Below, piece after piece: positions 53,584-63,382 of a stretch of DNA of 64,000 bases (position 1 is the first letter of the stretch; every line of letters begins with the position of its first letter). The translations under genes and the position numbers were made by a program. The stretch comes from Mesorhizobium sp. B4-1-3 (GTDB taxonomy: Bacteria > Pseudomonadota > Alphaproteobacteria > Rhizobiales > Rhizobiaceae). A model generated the notes under the pieces. The model ran no database searches. It saw only the letters and a list, made by a program, of their open reading frames with translations, and was not told where the DNA came from. The DNA lies in assembly GCF_006439355.1 (NCBI RefSeq), contig NZ_VFTG01000003.1, forward strand, positions 124,001 to 188,000, written 5' to 3'.

Positions 53584-54419
53584 TGAGCTATCCCTACGGC
53601 CAAACAGAACTTCCAACGATAACTAGGCCCGAATGTTCCAGTTGTGGAATGGCTCTGATCGCAAGCGTTCACCGCGGCTTGCCAGGTTTAACGGCTGGTG
53701 GCGCTGGCGCGAGGCTCGGTAGCGATGTGGCCGGGGAACGGCAGCTTCCACTGTTCCCCGCCACCTTCATTCGGCGATTCCAGCAACGCAGTACAATCGA
53801 TCACATCGTGAAATTGGGCGCTTGGGTCAAACCGAAGGCAGGAGCCGTAAGATCGCAGGCATCGCAGCCTTCTCATTTTTTGGAGCCTCGCCCGACGTTC
53901 CTCGCCCGCCAATGATCGAGTGGGGTTTTTGTTCTTTTCCATCAGAAACTGCATGAGCAGCCCCTCCGCGGGTTTTCAATCGTAACCCAACGACCCTATA
54001 GGCCGCCCTACGACGATCATCATCCATTTACAGGCCAATGCCGGGCAGCACTCACAGATACCCTACGAACCGGTAAGGAAGGCGTCCTGCATTCGGATGA
54101 CGGACTGCTTTAGCGCACATTGATATAAATCCAGTGTTGCCAGTGCGGGCATATGTTTTGAGTCCAACGCCCGCCGACCGGCCCGGCGGCCTCCTGAGCT
54201 GGCTTGCCGGGCCGCTCGCCTCATCGGCGCGGGGCCCATTCCACGCGCAGGGCCAAATTCCCATAAGCAATTCGCCAATCAGGCGACTGGCATTTCGCTT
54301 GCTCATGAGTTGAAGGCAACAATGAGAGAACGACGTTAGGCCCAACGGAATGGGCATTCAGTCCAAATTGCCGGTCTCCACGACGCCAAATAACCTCGCG
54401 AAGTGAAAGGCAGGGGCAT
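53584..54419. other. ORF-poor intergenic region after tRNA-Asn
   Basis: 836 bases with no gene I can support. Short ORFs here lack ribosome sites and overlap each other in different frames. On the plus strand from 53583 a fragment PTITRPECSSCGMALIAS looks like a small zinc-ribbon start but decays at once, possibly a gene remnant. A 15-base repeat, GGGCCAAATTCCCAT, occurs at 54250-54264 and again exactly 500 bases on at 54750-54764. The region may be a scar of past insertion beside the tRNA. Confidence 0.5.
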
Positions 54420-54608
54420 ATGGCGGGAAAACGGGCGATTGCTGTCAAAGACTGGTCGTGCGCCATGAGCGACGAGATTGGTCGCGTGGTCTTGGCCATA
54501 AACTCGACCGAAGGTGAAACGACCTACATTCTTATGACAATCTTCCAGGCGGCAAAGATGGCCCAGGAACTGCGGTCGCCGAAGCTAGTCCCCCGATACG
54601 ACATATAG
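54420..54608 (+). CDS. Small hypothetical protein
   Basis: 62 residues (MAGKRAIAVKDWSCAMSDEI, ending SPKLVPRYDI) with a plausible compact fold. GGCAGGGGCAT precedes the ATG at 54420. No family is recognised. It stands alone in a sparsely coding region between the two copies of a 15-base direct repeat. Confidence 0.45.
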   Translation: MAGKRAIAVKDWSCAMSDEIGRVVLAINSTEGETTYILMTIFQAAKMAQELRSPKLVPRYDI

Positions 54609-54865
54609 CGGTTTGCGGCCCGCTCCGCTTTCCTGTCCAGGGGCACATCACGGTGGCCGTTCCAGTCTGCACGATTATGGGCATTGTTCGAGCGTAGTCT
54701 TTGGCTCGGTGCGATGAACAAGGCGGTCCGGATATCTGCCCACCCACATGGGCCAAATTCCCATGGTCATTGCACCGGCGAATTTTGCTTTGCGGCCCGC
54801 CTGCCCTGCCTTAGCCTCGCTGCGGAAAACATCGCCGACAAGCCTATAGACGGACCCATTATGCC

Positions 54866-55942
54866 GTGCCTCTGAAAGCCGCCGCCCATATCGAGGCCAT
54901 GTCCGCTTTCGCGCTGGCGAATTTCGGTGGCTACGACCGGCCGACGCTGGCGCAGAACGAAAGCGCCTTCCCGCCCAGCCCCAAGGTAATCGAGGCCGGG
55001 CGCGATGCCGTAGCGCACAGCCATCTTTATCCGGACCCGGACTGGACCTTGCTGCGCGAGGCGATCGCCAGGACCTATGGAGTCGAGGGGGAGCTTATCC
55101 TGTGCGGCGCGGGGTCGATGGAGCTGATCGCCTGCACCATCGCGGCCTTTGCCGGTCCCGGCGCGGACGTGCTGGGCACGGACTATGCCTATAATTTTGC
55201 CGCCTCGGCGGCCGCGCGCGTCGGGGCGACCTATGTCAAGGCGCAGGAGCGCGGCTTTGAGGTCTCGATCGACGCCGTCCTGGCTGCGGTCACACCGGCG
55301 ACCCGTATCGTGTTCGTCTGCAATCCGGGCAACCCGACCGGCACCCGCATCAAGAACGCGGAGTTGCTGCGACTGCGGGCGGCGTTGCCCCGCGACGTTC
55401 TCCTGATGATCGATCAGGCCTATGGCGAATTCGACGACCAGGATCCGCAAACGGTCTTCGCGCTGGCCGGACGCGGCGACACCGTCGTCCTGCGCAGTCT
55501 GTCCAAGGCCTACGGGCTGGCCGGCGCGCGCATCGGCTGGGGCTTGTTCGCGCCCCAGATCGCCGCCGAAGTGCGAAAGATGCAGAATTCCAACCAGGTC
55601 TCGACGGTCAGCCTCGCCATGGCCGTCGCGGCCGTCGAGGACCAGGCCTATACGCGCGCGATCGTGACGCGCACCGCCGACATTCGCGACCGCTTCGCGC
55701 AAGGTTTGCGGGCGGCTGGATACGAGATTCCGGAAAGCCGGACGAATTTCGTCCTGGTCCGCTTTGCCGGCACGGCGGCAGCGGCGGCCGCCGACAGCGC
55801 CATGCGCGGCGCCGACATCATCGTGCGCGGCCTCTCCGGTTACGGCCTGACCGATTGCCTGCGCATCACGGTCGGGCCGCAGGATGTCATGGACCGCGCG
55901 CTGCGTATTCTGACCGCCCTGCGCGGCCGGCAATGCTGGTAA
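54866..55942 (+). CDS. HisC-like class I/II aminotransferase
   Basis: 358 residues, a PLP-dependent fold-type I enzyme. CNPGNPTGT and SLSKAYGLAGARIGW contain the PLP Lys (SLSK). IDQAYGEFDD provides the Asp/Tyr pair. It resembles histidinol-phosphate aminotransferases, but neighbours are catabolic rather than his genes, so another amino acid substrate is likely. The GTG at 54866 is used. The ATG at 54899 (MSAFALANF) is equally plausible, as neither has a good ribosome site. The deacetylase follows after 25 bases. Confidence 0.85.
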   Translation: MPLKAAAHIEAMSAFALANFGGYDRPTLAQNESAFPPSPKVIEAGRDAVAHSHLYPDPDWTLLREAIARTYGVEGELILCGAGSMELIACTIAAFAGPGADVLGTDYAYNFAASAAARVGATYVKAQERGFEVSIDAVLAAVTPATRIVFVCNPGNPTGTRIKNAELLRLRAALPRDVLLMIDQAYGEFDDQDPQTVFALAGRGDTVVLRSLSKAYGLAGARIGWGLFAPQIAAEVRKMQNSNQVSTVSLAMAVAAVEDQAYTRAIVTRTADIRDRFAQGLRAAGYEIPESRTNFVLVRFAGTAAAAAADSAMRGADIIVRGLSGYGLTDCLRITVGPQDVMDRALRILTALRGRQCW

Positions 55943-55967
55943 GGCTTCATCCATCCGAGGGGATTTC

Positions 55968-56885
55968 ATGACGTCAGACGCACCGTATCTGCCCGCCCGC
56001 GATTTCATCGGCTATGGCGAGCGGCCGCCGGCGGCTGAGTGGCCCGGCGGCGCCAAGCTGGCGCTCAACGTCGTCGTCAACTACGAGGAAGGTGCCGAAT
56101 ACTCGATCGGCGAAGGCGACGGCGTTTCCGAAACGATCCTGTCCGACCTTGCCGTGGCGCCAGCCGTGCCGGGCCTGCGCAACCGCAACATGGAATCGCT
56201 TTACGAATACGGCTCGCGCGTCGGCGTCTGGCGGCTGCTCTCGCTGTTCCGGGACAAGGGCGTGATCCCGACGTTCTACGTCGTCGGGCGCGCGCTGGAG
56301 CTCAACCCGGCCGCCGGCAAGGCGATCGCGGCACTTGGCAGCGATATCGTCTGCCACGGCTGGCGCTGGATTGACTACGCGCCGCTCAACGAGGAGGAAG
56401 AGCGCCAGCACATCGCCATGACGGTGGACACGGTGCGGAGCATCACCGGCATCGATCCCCTCGGGTGGTACACCGGCCGGCCAAGCCTCAACACGAGGAG
56501 GCTGGTGGTCGAGCATGGCGGCTTCCTGTTCGACTGCGACGACTACAATGACGACCTGCCCTATTTCGTCGATGTCGGCGCCAAGCGGCACCTCGTCGTG
56601 CCGCACAGCTTCGACAACAACGACAGCCGCTTTTCGCGCGGTTCGGGCTTGGAGACAGGCGGTCAGTTCTTCGACTATGTCAGCGACGGTGTCGACTGGC
56701 TGCTGACGGAAGGCCGGAAGACCCCGCGCATGATGACGGTGTCGCTGCATTGCCGGCTGGCGGCCCGGCCGGGGCGGATGATCGGGCTGGAGCGATTCCT
56801 CGACAAGGTGACGTCCCATCCCGGCATCTGGGTCTGCCGCCGCTCCGACATCGCCCGCCATTGGCTGGACCGGTTCGGCGGCTGA
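55968..56885 (+). CDS. Polysaccharide deacetylase family protein, PuuE type
   Basis: 305 residues of the NodB-like deacetylase fold in its PuuE/allantoinase-like branch. The pattern WPGGAKLALNVVVNYEEGAE, GVWRLLSLFRDKGVIPTFYVVG, DIVCHGWRWIDY and GWYTGRPSLNTR fits that branch, whose members hydrolyse allantoin or N-acyl bonds. Metal-binding residues include the His in VCHGW. CCGAGGGGATTTC precedes the ATG. It is probably co-transcribed with the aminotransferase. Confidence 0.83.
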   Translation: MTSDAPYLPARDFIGYGERPPAAEWPGGAKLALNVVVNYEEGAEYSIGEGDGVSETILSDLAVAPAVPGLRNRNMESLYEYGSRVGVWRLLSLFRDKGVIPTFYVVGRALELNPAAGKAIAALGSDIVCHGWRWIDYAPLNEEEERQHIAMTVDTVRSITGIDPLGWYTGRPSLNTRRLVVEHGGFLFDCDDYNDDLPYFVDVGAKRHLVVPHSFDNNDSRFSRGSGLETGGQFFDYVSDGVDWLLTEGRKTPRMMTVSLHCRLAARPGRMIGLERFLDKVTSHPGIWVCRRSDIARHWLDRFGG

Positions 56886-56943
56886 GCCAGCCATCGGCGG
56901 TTGGTTAGCAGGCGAGCAGCCTCCGCCGCCCGCCGGCCGAATC

Positions 56944-57846
56944 CTACTTGTTCGGCACCTCATAGACCTTGCCGTGCCAAGGTGCTGCATCGATCTGGTC
57001 GAGCGCCATCACGTAGAGCATCTTCTCGTCCGGCCCGAAGGCGAAGTTCGGCATGGACGGCGACGGCACCGAGAGCGTGCGCAAGAGCTTGGCGTCTTTG
57101 TCGACGACGATGATCTTGCCCGGCGCATCGAGCGAGCGCGGGCTCTGGCCGATATACATCTCGCCTTCCTTGTCCATCTTGATGCCGTCGGGCCAGATAT
57201 GCGGCTGGTTCGGGAAGAGATCGTCGAGCCGCAGGAACACGCGGCGATTGCTCAGGCTGTGGTCGGACGAAACGTCGAATTCGATGATCCTGTTGTCCTC
57301 TGTCTCGACCAGATAGAGGATCTTGCCGTCATTCGACAGGACGAGGCCGTTGGCGTTGTGCAGGTCGCCGGCCACCTTCTTCACGCTGCCGTTCTCGCCG
57401 ATGTAATAGGCCGAGGCGTCGATCAGCGGGCCGCCCTTGCCCGAGCCGGTGAAATAGACGCCGCCGTCCTTGTCGGGCGCGAAATCGTTCGGTCCGCTGA
57501 ACGGCCTGCCGTCCGTATCCTTGTCATAGGCCGGCAGTGTCTTGCCGTCGACCGAGATGCGGCCGATCGTGTTGTTGTCGTAGCAGGTTACGAGGAACTC
57601 ACCACGCGTCGTCGGCAGAACGGCCGAGGGACCGCAGCCGTCCATCTTCCAGAAAATGTCGTTCTTCTTGCCGTCCCAGACGGTCACCGTGCCGCGGCCA
57701 TATTCGACGTAGAAGAGCTTGTCCTGATACCAGATCGGACCTTCGGCGAACCACGCGTCGTCATTGACCACCTTGACGTCGGCCGCCTGCGCGGCGGACG
57801 TCAGAACCAGGGCAAGCATCGTGCCCAGCAAATGCCGTTTGATCAT
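56944..57846 (-). CDS. SMP-30/gluconolactonase-like exported protein
   Basis: 300 residues. A signal peptide (about 1-21, ending AQA) is followed by a six-bladed propeller pattern (AEGPIWYQDKLFYVE, GPNDFAPDKDGGVYFTGSG, NGLVLSNDGKILYLVET, PDGIKMDKEGEMYIG). Lactonase-family metal ligands Glu (AEGP), Asn (GPND) and Asp (PDGI) are visible. AGGGGAATCGC precedes the ATG at 57846. It is the last gene of a minus-strand operon with the oxidoreductase upstream. Confidence 0.83.
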   Translation of the reverse strand: MIKRHLLGTMLALVLTSAAQAADVKVVNDDAWFAEGPIWYQDKLFYVEYGRGTVTVWDGKKNDIFWKMDGCGPSAVLPTTRGEFLVTCYDNNTIGRISVDGKTLPAYDKDTDGRPFSGPNDFAPDKDGGVYFTGSGKGGPLIDASAYYIGENGSVKKVAGDLHNANGLVLSNDGKILYLVETEDNRIIEFDVSSDHSLSNRRVFLRLDDLFPNQPHIWPDGIKMDKEGEMYIGQSPRSLDAPGKIIVVDKDAKLLRTLSVPSPSMPNFAFGPDEKMLYVMALDQIDAAPWHGKVYEVPNK

Positions 57847-57922
57847 GCGATTCCCCTTTTTGTTTTGGTTGGTTGAGGCCCTTCTTTGAATCCGAATGTC
57901 CGCCGCTGGATGGCCAATGCGG

Positions 57923-60340
57923 CTACGACCGCAGCCGCTTGCCTTCCGGATCGAAGGGCGGCTGCGCGAGCAGCACCGCCTCATGCGGCCTGCCCAGAAT
58001 GGCGACGGTCACCTTGTCGCCGGCCTTGGCGGTTCCCGCCTTGACGTAGCCCATCGCCAGCGACTGCTCGACGAAATAGCCGTAGGCGCCCGACGACACC
58101 TGGCCGATCGGCGTGCCGTCCGGCAGGAAGATCGGCTCGCCGCCGGTGGCGTCCGCATCCTGGGCCGACACGGAAAGCATGATCAGTTCATCCCGCGCCG
58201 GCTTCTCGGCTACGGCGAGATAAGCGTCGCGGTTGAGGAAGTCCTTGTCCGTCTTGATCAGCCTGTCGAGCTTGACCTCCTGCGGCCAGTACTCCGGCGA
58301 GTATTCGCGGCTCCAGCTGCCGTAGCCCTTCTCGACGCGCAGCGACATAAGCGCCCGCGAGCCGACCGGCCCGGCGCCGACTTCCGCGCCGGCCTTGAGC
58401 AGCGCGCGGTAGAGCTCGACCTGGTCGGCTGCCTTGCAGTGCAACTCCCAACCGAGATCGCCGGTGAACGAAACCCTGAGCGCAACCACGTCGACGCCGG
58501 CGACGGTGATCTGGCGCGAGCGCATGAACGGGAAGGCCTCGTTCGACAGATCGTCATTGGTGAGCCGCTGCAGGAGCTCGCGCGATTTCGGTCCGGCGAC
58601 ATTGAAGCCCCCAAGCTCCTCCGTGCGCGAGCGGAAGGTCGTGCCTGCCGGCAGCGGCACGGATTTGAAGAAGCGCTGGTGGAAGCGTTCGGCCATGCCC
58701 GAGCCGATCACCATGAACTCGTCCTCCGCCAGCCTGGTCACGGTGAAGTCGCCGGCAATGCCGCCGCGCTTGCCGATCAGCGGCGTGAGACAAGAATTGC
58801 CGACCTTGGTCGGCATGCGGTTTGCGAAGACCGCGTTCAGCCAGGCTTCCGCATCCGGACCCTTTACTTCGTATTTGGCGAAATTGGAGATGTCGATGAT
58901 GCCGGCATGTTCGCGCAACATGCGCGCTTCCCGGCCGACCGGCCTCCACCAGTTCTGCCGGGTGAAGCCGACCGTCTCCTCGCGCGGCTCGCCCTCGGCG
59001 GCGAACCACAGCGGGTGCTCCCAGCCGAAATTGAGCCCGAACACGGCGCCCATTTCCTTCTGCATTTCATAGACTGGCCGGGTCCGCACCGGGCGACCGG
59101 CGGCGCGCTCCTCGTTCGGGAAGTGGATCTTGAAACGGTGGCTGTATTGGTCCTGCACGCGCGCCTTGGTGAAGGCCTTGCCGGCCCAATGGCCGAAGCG
59201 CGCCATGTCCCAGCCGAACATGTCGAGGGTAGGCTCGCCCTCGATCATCCATTCAGCCGCGAGCTTGCCCATGCCGCCCGACTGCGAGAAGCCGGGAATG
59301 ATGCCGTTGCAGCAGAAATAATTCCTGAGTTCAGGCACCGGGCCGAACAGCACAGCGCTGTCCGGCGACCAGATCATCGGCCCGTTGATGACGCGCTTCA
59401 CGCCCGCCGCCCCAACCGCCGGAACACGCGCAATGGCGCGCATCATGTTCTCCTCGATGCGGTCGAGGTCGTCCGGGAACAGCTCATGGCCGAAATCCAT
59501 CGGCGTGCCGTCCTCGGCCCAGAATTTCATGTTGCGCTCATAAGCGCCGATGAGCAGGCCGAGGCCTTCCTGGCGCAGATAGTATTCCCCGTCGCGATCC
59601 GCGACAGACGGTAGGCGCCGGCCCATGGAAGCGATTTCCGGGATGGTCTCGGTGACGAAATACTGATGCTCGGTCGGGATCAGCGGCAGTTGCAGGCCGG
59701 CCATGGCGGCGACCTCCCTGCCCCACAGGCCGGCGGCGTTGACCACCCATTGCGTGCGGATGTCGCCCTTCGGCGTACGCACGATCCAGCTGCCGTCCGC
59801 TTGCGCCTCCGTCGCCGTGACCGGGGTGAAGCGGTGGATCTCGGCGCCGCGCTGGCGCGCGCCCGCGGCATAGGCGGCTGTCACGCCCGACGGATCGACA
59901 TTGCCGCCCTCCGGCTCATACATGATGCAGCGAATGCCGTCGAAATCGACCAGCGGATGCAGCCGCTCGGCTTCGTCCCGGCCGACCTCGTAGAAATTCA
60001 TCTTGTAGCGCCGCGCCTTGGCTTCCTGGAGCCTGAGCTGATGCTCGCGTGCCTCCGTCTGGGCAAGATAGAGCGAGCCCGGCTGGAAGATGCCGCAGCC
60101 CTGGCCGGTCTCGGCCTCCAATTCCTTGTAGAGCGCCATCGTATAGTGCTGCAGCCGGCTGATATTGGTGGAATCATGCAGGCCGTGGATGTTGGCGGCC
60201 GCGTGCCATGTCGAACCGGAGGTCAGTTCGTTGCGTTCCAGAAGCACGACGTCCGTCCAGCCGAACTTGGCGAGATGATAGAGGATCGAGCAGCCGATCA
60301 GACCACCGCCAATGACAACGGCTTGTGCATGAGTACGCAT
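57923..60340 (-). CDS. FAD-dependent oxidoreductase fused to GcvT, dimethylglycine/sarcosine dehydrogenase-like
   Basis: 805 residues. N-terminal DAO-type FAD domain (VVIGGGLIGCSILYHLAKFG, 8-27) to about 365, an FAD-middle domain, then a GcvT aminomethyltransferase domain (about 430-690; NFAKYEVKGPDAEAWLNAVF) and a C-terminal barrel (715-800). This is the architecture of dimethylglycine dehydrogenase, which demethylates an N-methyl amine and passes the carbon to tetrahydrofolate. The HAAANIHGLHD segment holds the His for covalent FAD in this class. The ATG at 60340 is used. Confidence 0.88.
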   Translation of the reverse strand: MRTHAQAVVIGGGLIGCSILYHLAKFGWTDVVLLERNELTSGSTWHAAANIHGLHDSTNISRLQHYTMALYKELEAETGQGCGIFQPGSLYLAQTEAREHQLRLQEAKARRYKMNFYEVGRDEAERLHPLVDFDGIRCIMYEPEGGNVDPSGVTAAYAAGARQRGAEIHRFTPVTATEAQADGSWIVRTPKGDIRTQWVVNAAGLWGREVAAMAGLQLPLIPTEHQYFVTETIPEIASMGRRLPSVADRDGEYYLRQEGLGLLIGAYERNMKFWAEDGTPMDFGHELFPDDLDRIEENMMRAIARVPAVGAAGVKRVINGPMIWSPDSAVLFGPVPELRNYFCCNGIIPGFSQSGGMGKLAAEWMIEGEPTLDMFGWDMARFGHWAGKAFTKARVQDQYSHRFKIHFPNEERAAGRPVRTRPVYEMQKEMGAVFGLNFGWEHPLWFAAEGEPREETVGFTRQNWWRPVGREARMLREHAGIIDISNFAKYEVKGPDAEAWLNAVFANRMPTKVGNSCLTPLIGKRGGIAGDFTVTRLAEDEFMVIGSGMAERFHQRFFKSVPLPAGTTFRSRTEELGGFNVAGPKSRELLQRLTNDDLSNEAFPFMRSRQITVAGVDVVALRVSFTGDLGWELHCKAADQVELYRALLKAGAEVGAGPVGSRALMSLRVEKGYGSWSREYSPEYWPQEVKLDRLIKTDKDFLNRDAYLAVAEKPARDELIMLSVSAQDADATGGEPIFLPDGTPIGQVSSGAYGYFVEQSLAMGYVKAGTAKAGDKVTVAILGRPHEAVLLAQPPFDPEGKRLRS

Positions 60341-60485
60341 ATTTGAGCTTTCTTCCCTTGTTCGGCGACTGTTTCGCGCTCTTCGGCAGCGCTTTGGGAT
60401 TTCATTTAGCTGACTGACCGATCGCAATCGCCGGCGAATTCATGGGCGCAAACCGCGCCCCTGAATTGATGTTTGATTTACCGGT

Positions 60486-62141
60486 CTAGGCCTTGTCCAG
60501 CCAGACCTTGTCGAGCTGCAGTTCGAACGTCTGGTGCATGCCGAGGTTCTTCACATAGGCGGCATGGTGGCGGTAGAGCGAGCGCCAGAATGCCTGGACG
60601 AGAATGCCGGAGTCTTGCAGGATGAACTCCACGTCCTTCATCAGCTCCTTGCGCTTGGCCGGGTCGGCGATGGCCATCGCCTCGTTGAGCTTCTTGTCGA
60701 ACTCCGGGTTGGCATAGCCGGACTCGTTCCACGCCTCGCCGCTGCGATAGGCGATCGCCAGCACCTGCACGCCCAGCGGCCGCATGCCCCAGTCGGTGGT
60801 CGACCACGGATACTTCGTCCAGTCGTTCCAGAACGACGAGCCCGGGATGATGGTGCGCTTGACCTTGAATCCGGCGTCGCGCATCTGCGCCGCAACGACA
60901 TCGGCCGGGTCCTTCACATAATCGGCATCGTAGGAAATCAGCTCGAACTCGTGGTCCGTCTGGCCAGCCTCGGCCATCAGCGCCTTGGCCTTGGCGAGAT
61001 CGCGCGGAACCTTGGGCAGCTCGTAATATTCCGGATGGATCGGGCAGACATGGTGGTTCTCGGCGACCTGGCCCAAGCCGCTGTAGCCGAGCTTCAGCAC
61101 CGTCTCGTTGTCGACCGCGAGCTGGATGGCATTGCGCACCCGCTTGTCGTCATAGGGCTTGTTGGTCACGTTGGTGCGCAGCACGATCGTGCCGGCGGTG
61201 ACCACCTGCTCCTTGACCAGGCCCATGCTGTCATAGAGATCGACCGTGCCGCCGACCGTCTGGTAGTTGCAGTCGATCTCGCCGGCCTCGAAGGCGCTGC
61301 CGATGGCCGGGTTCGAGGCGTCCGATCCGTAGTCGACCCAGTCGACGCCGTCGAGATAAGGCTCGCCGCCGAACCAGGTGAAGTCCTTGCGCCGCCGCAC
61401 CGAGGCGGACTCGCCGACCTTGTAGGAGATCAGCTCATACGGCCCGGTGCCGGGCGTCTTCAGCATATGGGCGCCGTTCTTGTCGAAGTCGCGATGGACG
61501 ATGACCGCCGGATAATCGGAGAAGCCGGGGATGATGGTCACGTCCGACTGGCTGCATTTCAGCTTCACCGTATGGTCGTCGACCTTGGCGATGGCGCCCT
61601 TGGCTGCCTTCTTGGTGGCGGGATCGATCAGCGAGCCCATGCGGCCAGCCATCGAATTGCCCTCGGCCGCCTTATCGCACCAGCGCGCGATATTGTAGAC
61701 GATGTCGTCGGCGTTGAAGTCGTCGCCGTTCGACCACTTCACGCCCTTGCGCAGATGCAGCGTGTATTCGGTGGCGTCGTCGCTTACCTCCCAGCTCTCG
61801 ACCAGATGGCCCTCGAAGGTGAAGTCGGTAGTATAGCGGATCATGTAGTCGTTGCACTGGCGCATGACATTGGCGATTTCCGACCAGTCCCAGGCGCGCG
61901 GATCCTTCATGTCCTTGATGATCATCTGCATCTTCAGGATGCCGCCCTTCTTGCCGGGCAAGGGCGCGGCGGCCTTGGCCGGCTCCATCCCTGCCATCGA
62001 ATAGGCGAGCGCCGTGGAAGCGCCCATCACGCTCGCCATGGCCAGGAATTCGCGGCGGTCCATCCGGCCGCCTTTGACTTCGGCTGCGTAGCTTTCGATG
62101 ACCGCCGGGACGCGATCACCGTTGCTCTTGAACATTGTCAT
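60486..62141 (-). CDS. ABC transporter substrate-binding protein, family 5
   Basis: 551 residues of the DppA/OppA cluster. A twin-arginine-like signal lies at 26-55 ([12 protein letters not shown] followed by a hydrophobic stretch), so it may be exported folded by Tat. The mature part shows the family core ([38 protein letters not shown]). No permease or ATPase genes are in the window. They may lie elsewhere or beyond the right edge. GGAGAACAACG precedes the ATG. The ligand could be a peptide or an N-methylated or quaternary amine, given the neighbouring oxidoreductase. Confidence 0.88.
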   Translation of the reverse strand: MTMFKSNGDRVPAVIESYAAEVKGGRMDRREFLAMASVMGASTALAYSMAGMEPAKAAAPLPGKKGGILKMQMIIKDMKDPRAWDWSEIANVMRQCNDYMIRYTTDFTFEGHLVESWEVSDDATEYTLHLRKGVKWSNGDDFNADDIVYNIARWCDKAAEGNSMAGRMGSLIDPATKKAAKGAIAKVDDHTVKLKCSQSDVTIIPGFSDYPAVIVHRDFDKNGAHMLKTPGTGPYELISYKVGESASVRRRKDFTWFGGEPYLDGVDWVDYGSDASNPAIGSAFEAGEIDCNYQTVGGTVDLYDSMGLVKEQVVTAGTIVLRTNVTNKPYDDKRVRNAIQLAVDNETVLKLGYSGLGQVAENHHVCPIHPEYYELPKVPRDLAKAKALMAEAGQTDHEFELISYDADYVKDPADVVAAQMRDAGFKVKRTIIPGSSFWNDWTKYPWSTTDWGMRPLGVQVLAIAYRSGEAWNESGYANPEFDKKLNEAMAIADPAKRKELMKDVEFILQDSGILVQAFWRSLYRHHAAYVKNLGMHQTFELQLDKVWLDKA

Positions 62142-62318
62142 CGTTGTTCTCCGGTTCAGGGCTTTCCGCCCGTTACATTCCCCTTGCGGCTCAGCATGTT
62201 AGGGGCGATGCAAAAATCCCGGAAGGGCTCGAACGGTTACAAACCGCAGAAACGCGGCCTTTGAGACCTAAAAAAACGATGCCATTGGCCCGTCAATTTT
62301 TGAAGGGGCGTGATGGCG

Positions 62319-63212
62319 CTACGGTCGCGCGGCGTCTTCCCTGGCCCTGGAAAGGATCCATTCCCTGACCGTGCGGGCGATGTTTCCTTTCGAAAGCTGG
62401 CTCTCGGTCAGATAGTAATTCCAGGGACTTGGCGGCCGTACCGGAAACGGCTCGACGAGCAGCCCGCGTCGCATATAGGCATGCGCGAGTGAGCGCTGCG
62501 TGGCGACGAGGCCCGCCCCCATCGCGGCAAGCTCGAGCGCGATGTTGGAGGCATTGGTCGACAGACCCTTGTCATGGTCCTCCAAGTCGACGCCAAGCGC
62601 CTCGGTCACCACCTGCCAGTATTCCTGGCGGCCATGCACGAAGATCCAGTCCACCTTGAGCATGTCCTGCGGCGTCTTCAGCGCATGCTCGCCTTCGAGC
62701 ATGCAGGGGGCGCAAAGCAGCACCAGTTCTTCGTTCCAGAGCGGGGTCGCCGCAGGCGGCCGGTCGTCGAAACGCCGCGTCGAGATGGTGATGTCGGCGA
62801 TCTGCTCGCTCAAGTCCTCCCAGATCGTGCCGTGCAGCACGATCTCGATCTCGGGATGCTTCTTGCGGAACGCTGCCATGCAGCCAGCCAGCCAGTTCTC
62901 AGCGAGGCTCATCGGACACGAGACCACCACCGTGCGATTGCGCGAGGATGCGACAATCGCCTCGGTCGCCTGGTCGATCTGGTCCAGCGCCTGGCGCAGC
63001 GTCGGCAGGAACGCCTCGCCCATCTCGGTCAGCTTCAGGCTGCGCGGATAACGGATGAACAATTGCCGGCCGATATAATGTTCGAGCGCGCGCACATGCG
63101 TGCTGACCGCGGCCTGCGTGTAGCCGAGCTCCTTGGCCGCCGTGGTGAAGCTCAAATGGCGGGCCGAGCTCTCGAACGAGCGGATATAGTTCAAGGGGGG
63201 CGGCGGCTTCAT
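62319..63212 (-). CDS. LysR family transcriptional regulator
   Basis: 297 residues. The N-terminal winged helix (about 4-63; YIRSFESSARHLSFTTAAKELGYTQAAVSTHVRALE) and a LysR substrate-binding domain. It resembles GcvA-type regulators (STRRFDDRPPAATPLWNEELVLLC). AGGAGACCGGG precedes the ATG at 63212. It is divergent from the MmgE/PrpD gene and upstream of the transporter operon, so it probably controls both. Confidence 0.9.
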   Translation of the reverse strand: MKPPPPLNYIRSFESSARHLSFTTAAKELGYTQAAVSTHVRALEHYIGRQLFIRYPRSLKLTEMGEAFLPTLRQALDQIDQATEAIVASSRNRTVVVSCPMSLAENWLAGCMAAFRKKHPEIEIVLHGTIWEDLSEQIADITISTRRFDDRPPAATPLWNEELVLLCAPCMLEGEHALKTPQDMLKVDWIFVHGRQEYWQVVTEALGVDLEDHDKGLSTNASNIALELAAMGAGLVATQRSLAHAYMRRGLLVEPFPVRPPSPWNYYLTESQLSKGNIARTVREWILSRAREDAARP

Positions 63213-63382
63213 CCCGGTCTCCTGTTCCACAGTCGCCACAGCTATCGCATGGGCAATTGGCCAATCAATCGCAGACCAGCGACATGGCATCAATATTTTT
63301 GGCCAAAGCCGCCAAACTAATCGCGTGCCTGCGCGATGAACCCAATTTATTGATGTTGTGAAGAGACAGGGGAGAGAAGCGC
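63213..63382. promoter_or_regulatory. Divergent LysR-prpD promoter region
   Basis: A 170-base gap between divergent start codons. ATTGGCCAAT (63256-63265) is a perfect palindrome, and TTTTTGGCCAAAG follows at about 63297, a second related site. These are candidates for LysR binding (T-N11-A type contacts). Confidence 0.45.

Noticed and set aside
53583-53915. Small zinc-ribbon protein on the plus strand
   Set aside because: Only the first 30 residues look protein-like (PECSSCGMALIAS); it begins with TTG, lacks a second Cys pair and overlaps another candidate. At most a remnant.
54052-54499. Minus-strand ORFs of about 90-100 codons
   Set aside because: They overlap each other in different frames, lack ribosome sites and show no recognisable domain.
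53109-54865. Integrated element with attachment-site duplication at tRNA-Asn
   Set aside because: No second copy of the tRNA 3' end and no integrase gene in the window.
57896-62264. Two long plus-strand ORFs opposite the oxidoreductase and the solute-binding protein genes
   Set aside because: Both are shadows of clearly conserved genes on the other strand.
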